Positions 1-5,966 of a stretch of 20,592 nucleotides of DNA are shown piece by piece. The stretch is taken from NCBI GenBank assembly GCA_002490995.1, contig DKVC01000230.1, positions 503 through 21,094 on the forward strand, written 5' to 3'. Source of the DNA: Lachnospiraceae bacterium UBA7188. Lineage in GTDB: Bacteria > Bacillota > Clostridia > Lachnospirales > Lachnospiraceae. How positions within the stretch are numbered: the stretch's first letter is position 1; each line of letters starts with the position of its first letter. Position numbers and translations under genes: made by a program. A model generated the notes under the pieces. It was not told where the DNA came from. It saw nothing but the letters and a program-made list of their open reading frames with translations, and did not search any database.

Positions 1-82
1 TTTACTGTGAAAGTCCTGTAACTTGTCTGCGAAAACCGCGAGTTTTGTTGACAAACCTTCCCGGAGGTAAAATGAATTACAA

Positions 83-237
83 TTTATACTGCACACCGTT
101 ATAATTTGCAGTAACCAACAACGAAACCACTATCACTACAGTGGCAAGCCATTGGCATTATAATGGCTTTGAGACCGCCAGCTATATATGCTCGTCGTGG
201 GCAGATTCGTAAATTCTGGCGGTCTTGAGTATACCAG
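83..237 (+). repeat. Structured intergenic repeat, copy A (candidate structured RNA or small mobile element)
   Basis: A non-coding element that recurs at about 10374-10485 (copy B). The left border AATTTATACTGCACACCG differs from copy B by one base, and the right part (GTAAATTCTGGCGGTCT) is also nearly identical. Four hairpins can be drawn: TACTGCA 87-93 with TGCAGTA 107-113; CCACT 127-131 with AGTGG 140-144; AAGCCATT 146-153 with AATGGCTT 162-169; and AGACCGCCAG 172-181 with CTGGCGGTCT 216-225. The middle two are absent from copy B. The outer stems are kept through compensatory changes, which favours selection on structure. It ends a few bases before the ribosome site of the microprotein at 251, so it could be its leader. 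It matches no riboswitch class I recognise. A palindrome-rich element mobilised in trans is the main alternative. Confidence 0.6.
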
Positions 238-250
238 AGGAGAAAAACGA

Positions 251-349
251 ATGAAGAAAATCTATGGAACACTGGGGACGCTGCTGTCAGCAGTCATGGC
301 GGCGGGGGCTGCCATAACGGTCTCAGCACATGGCTGTGATGGAAAATAG
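251..349 (+). CDS. 32-residue signal-peptide-like microprotein (possibly a truncated gene)
   Basis: A small reading frame with a good ribosome site (AGGAG at 237-241, about 9 bases before ATG). The product starts MKK, has a hydrophobic core at residues 7-24 rich in Ala, Gly and Leu, and then a VSA signal-peptidase-like site before a very short tail, HGCDGK. This is a complete Sec-type signal peptide with only about six residues left to secrete. Either it encodes a tiny exported peptide with a single Cys, or it is the 5' stub of a secreted protein cut short by the TAG at 347-349. Structured repeat copy A lies directly upstream and may control it. I recognise no family. Too short to be certain that it is translated. 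Confidence 0.45.
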   Translation: MKKIYGTLGTLLSAVMAAGAAITVSAHGCDGK

Positions 350-734
350 CTGGATGTCTTTTGAAAGACGAAATGTATAATTTTGACAATGGTATTATAT
401 ACGGAAAAGCATATAAAATAAGGTGAAATAATAGAAAATATTTTTGGGCCGTACTAATTATATACCATAACACAAAATGAAATATAAGTCTAGTCTTTTT
501 TTCATGAAATGCTAAAATTTTGTTACAGGTTTTGATACAGGGTAACGCGTTCAAATCATTTACCAACGTAAAAGTACAACGAGAGAGTGCTTCTGCAAAT
601 CAAGGATAAAAGGAGAAATGACAGGAACCACACCGCGATCCCTGTAATCAAAGGGAAACTGCAGCAGTTATTATACGACAATTCCAACGGAATCTGAATC
701 TGAAGGAAAAGTACAGAAAGGAAAGGAGCACAAA
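350..734. other. AT-rich gap with a possible gene relic; leader of the ABC operon
   Basis: About 385 bases without a convincing gene, clearly richer in A/T than the flanks. A stop-free stretch at 572-694 reads KYNERVLLQIKDKRRNDR followed by NHTAIPVIKGKLQQLLYDN, which has the composition of real protein but no start codon, so it may be the tail of a decayed gene. The last bases contain AAAGGAG at 722-728, the ribosome site of the ATPase at 735. No well-spaced -35/-10 pair was found. A TTGACA at 383-388 lacks a properly placed -10. Confidence 0.4.
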
Positions 735-1709
735 ATGATCGAATTTAAGCAGGTAAGCAAAACTTACCGGGTGGCAAAACGGCAGGCGGGAATGGGGAAT
801 GCGGTAAAGTCCTTCTTCTCCAGAGAGTACAATCTGCTTCATGCCCTGCAGGATGTGAGTTTTACCATTCGGGACGGAGAGATGGTGGGGTACATTGGCC
901 CAAACGGGGCGGGAAAGAGCACTACGATCAAGATTATGTGCGGAGTTCTCACGCCGGACGGCGGGGAGTGCAGAGTTGACGGGCGGATTCCCTACAAAGA
1001 ACGGGTTGCCCATGTGCGGAATATCGGTGTGGTGTTCGGCCAGAGGAGCCAGCTCTGGTGGGATGTGCCGGTGATTGACAGCTTTGACCTGATCCGGGAT
1101 ATTTACCGGGTGGAAGAGAATACTTATCGGAAAAACGTCAGTGAACTGGCAGAACTCCTGGATCTGGGGGAAATCCTGCAGACGCCGGTGAGAACCTTAA
1201 GCCTGGGGCAGAGGATGCGGTGCGAGATAGCGGCTTCTCTGCTGCATAGCCCGAAGGTGCTGTTCCTGGACGAGCCCACCATCGGCCTGGATGCCGTGTC
1301 CAAAATTGCCGTCAGGAAATTTATCCGGAATCTGAATGCGGAGAAAAAGACAACCATTGTGCTCACCACCCACGATATGCAGGATATCGAAGCGCTGACG
1401 GAGCGGATACTGCTGATCGGCAGGGGGCGGATATTGCTGGACGGAAAGCTTGCCGACCTGAAGAAGCAGGTATCGGAGCGCAAGACCATGGAAATCCGGT
1501 ACCAGGGAGCGCCGCCTGACATAAAGGATGGGATGCAGCTGATGGAGTCCGGGAAGGGGCGGATGACGGTAAGCTTTGAGCCGTCCAGGATCCCGGTGCC
1601 CAGGGCAATCGCTTATTTTGCCGCCGAAACAGAGCTTCTGGATGTATCGGTTTCGGATATTTCCACGGAAGAGATGGTGGCGGAAATGTATAAGGAGTAT
1701 CGTTTATGA
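735..1709 (+). CDS. ABC-2 type transporter ATP-binding protein
   Basis: The ATPase of an ABC-2 exporter, a 324-residue cytoplasmic protein that powers the two permeases encoded directly downstream. Visible motifs are Walker A GPNGAGKS at residues 55-62, Q-loop Gln103, signature LSLGQRMR at 156-163 (Leu replacing the first Gly of LSGGQ), Walker B VLFLDEP at 175-181 and switch His213. The roughly 90 residues after the nucleotide domain form the C-terminal extension usual in exporters of the NatA/COG4586 type. The start is fixed by AAAGGAG six bases before the ATG. The stop overlaps the next ATG by four bases (ATGA), so the genes are translationally coupled. The substrate cannot be told from sequence. 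This trio belongs to a widespread Firmicutes group with poorly known cargo. Confidence 0.93.
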   Translation: MIEFKQVSKTYRVAKRQAGMGNAVKSFFSREYNLLHALQDVSFTIRDGEMVGYIGPNGAGKSTTIKIMCGVLTPDGGECRVDGRIPYKERVAHVRNIGVVFGQRSQLWWDVPVIDSFDLIRDIYRVEENTYRKNVSELAELLDLGEILQTPVRTLSLGQRMRCEIAASLLHSPKVLFLDEPTIGLDAVSKIAVRKFIRNLNAEKKTTIVLTTHDMQDIEALTERILLIGRGRILLDGKLADLKKQVSERKTMEIRYQGAPPDIKDGMQLMESGKGRMTVSFEPSRIPVPRAIAYFAAETELLDVSVSDISTEEMVAEMYKEYRL

Positions 1710-2521
1710 GAGAAAATTGTAAAGTGTATTTTTCCATGTTCCGGATTCGTTTTAATCATAACCTGCAGTACCGGGCGGTGGTTCTGGGGGCGATTCTGAA
1801 AGGCTTTCTGTGGGCCATGATGGAGGTGCTGGGCTATCTGGCTATCTACAGGGTGGGCGGTGATGCTCTGCCCATGGAGCTTTCCCACACGGTGAGCTAT
1901 GTGTGGGCGCATGAATCCTTTATTGTGCTGTTTTCGGTGGTGTTCGGGGACGGGGAAATTTATTCGGCTATCCGTTCCGGGGAGGTGGTGTATGATCTGG
2001 CGCGCCCTGTGGGACTGTACGGAAGGTGGTTCAGCCAGTCCGCCTCCAACCGGCTTTCCTTTGCACTGGTGAACTGCCTTCCGGTATTGCTTCTGGGGGC
2101 GCTGATGCCGAAGCCTTACGGGCTGACGCTGCCCGGTTCAGCGGGGCAGATGGTTTTGTTCCTGGTGTCCGCCCTGCTGGCTTTCGGGGTGACGGTGGCC
2201 ATGGCCATGCTGATGTATGTGTCCCTGTTTTACTTTATTTCCCAGAGGGGAATCCGGATTATGGCCAGGGTGGTGGTGTCTTTCTTCTCCGGGGGCGTGG
2301 TGCCGCTTCCCTTTTTCCCGGCTCCTCTGCGCAGGGTGGCGGAGCTGCTGCCCTTTGGCTCCATGCAGAATATGCCGCTGCAGATTTTCTGCGGAAATAT
2401 AAGCGGGAGAGAGGCATTTCAGGGAATCCTGCTGCAGGTGTTCTGGCTGTGGGCCATGGTATCCCTGGGGCGGTCTGCCATGAGGCGGGCGACGGGGAAG
2501 GTAGTGTCTTTTGGCGGGTGA
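1706..2521 (+). CDS. ABC-2 type transporter permease, first subunit (COG4587-like)
   Basis: A 271-residue integral membrane protein and the first of two permease subunits for the ATPase just upstream. It has about six hydrophobic segments, including residues near 20-45, 60-80, 115-135, 145-175 and 180-200 and a last one near 240-255. Charged loops and a basic N-terminus with MFRIRFNHNLQYRA are typical of this exporter group. It starts within the stop of the ATPase gene and has AAGGAG at 1692-1697 as ribosome site. The next gene starts about 80 bases after its stop. By family it should pair with the second permease into a heterodimeric channel. The substrate is unknown; drug, lipid or peptide export are all possible. 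Confidence 0.85.
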   Translation: MRENCKVYFSMFRIRFNHNLQYRAVVLGAILKGFLWAMMEVLGYLAIYRVGGDALPMELSHTVSYVWAHESFIVLFSVVFGDGEIYSAIRSGEVVYDLARPVGLYGRWFSQSASNRLSFALVNCLPVLLLGALMPKPYGLTLPGSAGQMVLFLVSALLAFGVTVAMAMLMYVSLFYFISQRGIRIMARVVVSFFSGGVVPLPFFPAPLRRVAELLPFGSMQNMPLQIFCGNISGREAFQGILLQVFWLWAMVSLGRSAMRRATGKVVSFGG

Positions 2522-2599
2522 GTGAGCACTTCTGGAAATCAAAGACAAAAAGCGGCATTCGTTAGAAGCGGGGCGCGGACGAAAAAGAAAGGAATGGAA

Positions 2600-3376
2600 A
2601 TGAGATTATACTGGAATTATTTTTTGATGGAGTTGAAGAGCCAGATGCAGTACAAGGCATCTTTCGTGCTCACAATGGTGGGACAGTTCATGACGGCATT
2701 TACCACATTTTTCGGGATACAGTTTATATTTAACCGGATTAACGGAGTGGACGATTTTACTTACGGGCAGGTGCTGCTGTGTTTTTCCGTGATCATGATG
2801 TCCTTCGCAATCGGAGAGATGTTCGGGGGAGGGCTGGCGGTTTTCCCGGATTTAATAAGGGAGGGAAGCCTGGACAGGATTCTGGTGCGGCCCAGGAGCA
2901 TCCTTCCGCAGATCATCATGCCCAACATGGATTTCTCCCGTCTGGGGCTTTTGCTGCAGGCGGCTATCGTTCTGGGCATTGCGGTGCCGGTGAGCGGGGT
3001 AATATGGACGGGGAAGAAGATTTTTGTTTTCGTCATGATGGTGGCCTGCGGCAGCGTGCTGTTCTTCTGCCTGTTTTTACTGGTGGCGGCGGTATCCTTT
3101 TTTACCATACAGAACCTGAATTTCCTGGATATTTTCACTTACGGCATGCGGGATTTCGGGAAATATCCCTTTTCCGTCTACGGGGATGCGGTGCTGAGGG
3201 TTCTCACCTTCGGGATTCCCCTGGCTCTGGTTCAGTATTACCCGCTGTTGTATCTGCTGGATCGGGAGGACGGAATCTGGTATATGGTTTCGCCGCTTTT
3301 GTCGCTGCTGTTCGTGGTGCCGTCCTGTTGGTTTTACAGATTCGGGTTGAAGAATTATAAGTCTTCCGGCTCCTGA
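2600..3376 (+). CDS. ABC-2 type transporter permease, second subunit (DUF990/COG3694-like)
   Basis: The second membrane subunit of the exporter, about 258 residues with six predicted helices. The opening MRLYWNYFLMELKSQMQYK and the segment near SFVLTMVGQFMTAFTTFFG are typical of the DUF990 (COG3694) permease family. The reading frame is open further upstream, to 2522, but AAAGGA at 2588-2593 lies six bases before ATG 2600 and touches the ATG at 2594, so I take 2600 as the start. The added N-terminal residues of the longer version are polar and unlike the family. The gene closes the three-gene operon. A short palindrome (GACGCGTC) followed by a T run at 3384-3391 just after the stop may be a weak terminator. 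Confidence 0.85.
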   Translation: MRLYWNYFLMELKSQMQYKASFVLTMVGQFMTAFTTFFGIQFIFNRINGVDDFTYGQVLLCFSVIMMSFAIGEMFGGGLAVFPDLIREGSLDRILVRPRSILPQIIMPNMDFSRLGLLLQAAIVLGIAVPVSGVIWTGKKIFVFVMMVACGSVLFFCLFLLVAAVSFFTIQNLNFLDIFTYGMRDFGKYPFSVYGDAVLRVLTFGIPLALVQYYPLLYLLDREDGIWYMVSPLLSLLFVVPSCWFYRFGLKNYKSSGS

Positions 3377-3446
3377 CGCGTCACTTTTTTTCAGATGGGG
3401 AGTCTGTTATAGTGTATGGTGTACGGAAGGATAAGGGACGGATTTC

Positions 3447-4094
3447 ATGCCGCTTCAATCCAGGGAAGCGGAGCGGGAGAAGGAAGTGTCCACGACAATT
3501 TCTAAGGAAATTGATGTCCGGCAGGAGGAAAGGATACGCTTTGAGATGAAGTTTGCAGCTGCATATGAACAGAGCAGGGACGCCGTGTATGGTTACCTGG
3601 TATACATGACCAGAGATGCTTCGCTGGCGGAGGATTTGAGCCAGGAGGTATTCTTAAGGATGTTTCTGCATTTGGACAAATTCAGGGGAGAGGCAAAAGT
3701 GCGTACATGGGCGCTTCGCATTGCGCGGAACGTTTTCTTAAGCTATGCAAAAAAGAAGTGGCCCTGCCTTTTGGAGGAGCAGGAATGGGAGCCGGAGGCG
3801 GATGTAAACCGCAACCTGCCGGAGGAGGAAATGCTGCGGAAGGAGGAGGCGCAGCGGGTGAGGGAGTGCCTGATGTGCCTGGGGGAGCAGGAGAGGACAG
3901 TGCTTCTGCTCCGGGATTTTGAGGAGCTTTCCTATGAGGAGGTGGCGAAGATTATGAATCTGACGACTGAGGTGGTGAAGAGCAGGCTGTACCGGGCAAG
4001 GAAGAAATTTCGGAAGATATATGAGGCAGGAGAAAAAAGAGACAGTAAAGGGCAGGCTGTGCCGGGCCGGGAAGAAATTTCGGAAAATTTATGA
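3447..4094 (+). CDS. ECF-type RNA polymerase sigma factor with an altered C-terminus
   Basis: A sigma-70 family extracytoplasmic-function factor of 215 residues. Region 2 lies at about residues 40-105 (YLVYMTRDASLAEDLSQEVF, then FRGEAKVRTWALRIARN), and region 4 at about 135-190, with the helix-turn-helix around LSYEEVAKIMNLTTEVVKSR. The start at 3447 has AAGGGA eight bases upstream. ATG 3546 is a possible shorter start that would remove about 33 polar residues. The last residues (KGQAVPGREEISENL) come from a 70-bp tandem duplication read in a shifted frame; the same DNA in another frame repeats the normal tail KKFRKIYE. Two membrane-protein genes of unknown family follow and may include its anti-sigma partner. 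No zinc anti-sigma motif is visible in them. Confidence 0.88.
   Translation: MPLQSREAEREKEVSTTISKEIDVRQEERIRFEMKFAAAYEQSRDAVYGYLVYMTRDASLAEDLSQEVFLRMFLHLDKFRGEAKVRTWALRIARNVFLSYAKKKWPCLLEEQEWEPEADVNRNLPEEEMLRKEEAQRVRECLMCLGEQERTVLLLRDFEELSYEEVAKIMNLTTEVVKSRLYRARKKFRKIYEAGEKRDSKGQAVPGREEISENL
3981..4094. repeat. Degenerate direct repeat, 44 bp with 70-bp offset, at the sigma gene 3' end
   Basis: Bases 3981-4024 and 4051-4094 match at 38 of 44 positions by eye; both contain GAAGAAATTTCGGAA. The 70-base offset is not a multiple of three, so the second copy is read in another frame and supplies an unrelated C-terminus and the current stop codon. Confidence 0.85.
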
Positions 4095-4167
4095 GAACAG
4101 TGGAGGCGGAGAAAGTGAGGAAAATGAAACTGGCAGGATTTTCGGGATTCGGAAGGAAACAGGAGAG

Positions 4168-4249
4168 CAGTGGGAAAGGAGGCAATGAGGAATGGAGATA
4201 AAGGGGAGGAAGAAGGCGAACAGTGGGAGAGGAGGCAGTAAGGAATGGA
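4168..4249. repeat. Direct repeat, 29 bp with 53-bp offset, before the membrane-protein gene
   Basis: Bases 4168-4196 and 4221-4249 are near identical (CAGTGGGARAGGAGGCARTR followed by AGGAATGGA). In the first copy the ribosome site leads to ATGAGG. In the second the ATG has become GTA, and the next ATG three bases on is the start of the gene at 4245. The repeat duplicates a start region including its Shine-Dalgarno. Confidence 0.85.
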
Positions 4250-5093
4250 CGAGATAAGGGACAGGATAGAGATTCCTCAGGTGACTTATCAGGGGGACGA
4301 CAGGAAATTAAAGGAGAGGATTTTTAAATTTAAGGCGGGAACTTTCCGGATTGTAATCTTTACGATTGTGGGGCTGTTCATGGGATATTACAGCAATATT
4401 TATGTGAGAGATACCTTTTTTCCCACAAAGCTGATAACGGCGATTCCCTATAAGCTGACGGAGGCGGTTTACAGGCTGCTGCTGCCTGAGAATACCTGGA
4501 TTTCAGCCGAGATGAAGGGGTGGGATACCATAGGGGGATATTTCCTGCACAGTGTCATTGCAGATCTGATGGCGGTGCCTTTGACTACCACACTGGTGGG
4601 GGGAGCCGTATATGGTTCTCTTGCCTATTTTACAGGGGATAAGAGGGTGTTTACGCTGCAGCGCTTTTTGAAGTTTGCCGGATGCTGGTGCGGATTGCTG
4701 CTGTTGGTGGTCGGAGCGGCTTGGGGGATTGACGCCAGGGCAAAGGCAGACAATGAAAGGTTTGCAGGTGATGGCTGGTTCTACTTACACACTTCAGAAG
4801 GAAGAGGACATCTGGTTCAGGAGGATGAAGAGGCCGCCGGGATGCTGAAAGAGTATTTTTACAGTGAGCTTACGCTTACCGATGTGGAACGGGACAGGAG
4901 CGGGGAAGTGCCCCTGGGGATTTATTATGACAACGGGAAAAGGTACGGTGTCTACATGATCAATTATGAACTGCAGTATGTGGTGACAGAACAGGAAAAA
5001 GTGTACCATATCTCCGGCGAGTTCGCGGAGGCAGCCACGGAGTACATGAAGAAGATGCAGCCGGGGGAGACCGGGCAGGAGGTGGAGGAATGA
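4245..5093 (+). CDS. Membrane protein of unknown family with extracytoplasmic C-terminus; possible anti-sigma partner
   Basis: A 282-residue protein that I do not recognise. It has a cytoplasmic N-terminus of about 32 residues, helix 1 at 33-50, helices 2 and 3 at about 104-128 and 143-163, and a charged C-terminal domain (164-282) that should lie outside the cell if the N-terminus is inside. AGGAGG nine bases before the ATG supports the start. The next gene overlaps by ATGA and encodes a protein with the same topology, so the two are probably co-translated and may form a complex. Their position behind an ECF sigma gene suggests a role in holding or sensing for that factor. No HxxxCxxC zinc motif or known anti-sigma domain is seen, so this is inference from context only. 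Confidence 0.75.
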   Translation: MDEIRDRIEIPQVTYQGDDRKLKERIFKFKAGTFRIVIFTIVGLFMGYYSNIYVRDTFFPTKLITAIPYKLTEAVYRLLLPENTWISAEMKGWDTIGGYFLHSVIADLMAVPLTTTLVGGAVYGSLAYFTGDKRVFTLQRFLKFAGCWCGLLLLVVGAAWGIDARAKADNERFAGDGWFYLHTSEGRGHLVQEDEEAAGMLKEYFYSELTLTDVERDRSGEVPLGIYYDNGKRYGVYMINYELQYVVTEQEKVYHISGEFAEAATEYMKKMQPGETGQEVEE

Positions 5094-5821
5094 AAGGGAT
5101 AAACGTATCGTGTTTTCGGAAAGAAAAGTTTCAGATAAAAAGCAGGAAGGACTGGGTTATTTTCTGGTTCTTTGCAGGGATGATTGCTTACGTGGCAGGG
5201 GAGACATATGGTGCCGGGATGGACAAGTGGCTCAGGGAACATGCAAATCCCTGGATTACGGATCTGAATGTGCCGTCAGGTTACGGGCGCGTCATTGCGG
5301 CAGCGTTTTTGCTGGCTGTGATTGCTGAGGTTATCCTGTTTTTACGCCGTAAGCCCAGGAAGGCAAAACTGGCGGTGCCGGCGGCTGTGCTGCTCTTTTC
5401 GCTTGCGGCGGTGGGAGTGTACCAGGTACACTGCAGGCTCATTGTGTCTGTATTGTGGGAAGAAGCACCGCAGAGGGTGGTTGTATGGCTGAAAAGCAGT
5501 CCGCAGGGGCTGAGTATCCAGGAAAACGGAAGTGTCACTGAGGAAAGCCGTGAGCTTCTGGAATTGTGCAGAAACCTTGAGATGATAACGGATGCTGAGG
5601 AACTGGAGGAATGTATGGTCTGGTATAAAACGGAAGGTGATTTTTTAGGGGATTATATAGATGTGTCTTTCCCTAAAAAATATGGGCATAGTTATCAATT
5701 GAATCTGCGGGTGCAGGACGGACATGTCTTTCTGTGGAGAGGGTATCGGGGATATGAGGAGAGAATTACCTTTTTCAGGGATAACGGGATATCGGATTGG
5801 ATGGATGCGGTTACTCGTTGA
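5090..5821 (+). CDS. Membrane protein of unknown family, same topology as its upstream neighbour
   Basis: A 243-residue protein without a recognised domain. Helix 1 lies at about residues 22-37, helix 2 at 66-86 and helix 3 at 95-112, followed by a soluble C-terminal region of about 130 residues with aromatic-rich strands near the end (HVFLWRGYRGYEERITFF). The layout parallels that of the preceding gene, so the two may be diverged paralogues or fixed partners. It starts in the stop codon of that gene (ATGA), which implies translational coupling. It appears to be the last gene of the sigma-factor cluster, since the next gene has its own promoter. Function unknown. Confidence 0.72.
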   Translation: MKGINVSCFRKEKFQIKSRKDWVIFWFFAGMIAYVAGETYGAGMDKWLREHANPWITDLNVPSGYGRVIAAAFLLAVIAEVILFLRRKPRKAKLAVPAAVLLFSLAAVGVYQVHCRLIVSVLWEEAPQRVVVWLKSSPQGLSIQENGSVTEESRELLELCRNLEMITDAEELEECMVWYKTEGDFLGDYIDVSFPKKYGHSYQLNLRVQDGHVFLWRGYRGYEERITFFRDNGISDWMDAVTR

Positions 5822-5893
5822 AGAACGTTAACAAACTAAGCAAATGAAAAGAAACCCCTGAGTTCTTTTTCATCAGGCTATATGATAATTCTT
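5822..5893 (+). terminator. Weak terminator-like stem after the sigma/membrane-protein cluster
   Basis: TGAAAAGAA at about 5846-5854 can pair with TTCTTTTTCA around 5864-5873 across an ACCCCTGAG loop, with one bulge. A second option pairs CCTGA with TCAGG. The stem is A/T-rich and imperfect, so it is only a candidate end for the upstream transcript. Confidence 0.25.
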
Positions 5894-5922
5894 ATGACAA
5901 ATAGCAAAGAATGTGATATGAT
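5894..5922 (+). promoter_or_regulatory. Sigma-A-type promoter for the AAA-ATPase-like/PD-(D/E)XK gene
   Basis: The -35 ATGACA at 5894-5899 and -10 TATGAT at 5917-5922 are separated by 17 bases, with a TG at 5914-5915 making an extended -10. Transcription would start near 5929, about 38 bases before the ATG at 5967. This makes the gene independent of the cluster upstream. Confidence 0.65.
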
Positions 5923-5966
5923 GGATTTAAGAAAGGTTTATTTTGCAAAGGAAAGGGAGGTGCAGC

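Noticed and set aside
72..101. Nine-codon frame with GGAGGT before ATG, overlapping the left end of structured repeat A
   Set aside because: Copy B has no matching start codon, so the shared bases look like part of the structured element rather than a leader peptide.
4245..5093. Zinc-binding anti-sigma (ZAS) assignment for the protein after the first sigma gene
   Set aside because: No HxxxCxxC motif; its Cys-Trp-Cys lies at a membrane helix. Only context suggests an anti-sigma role.
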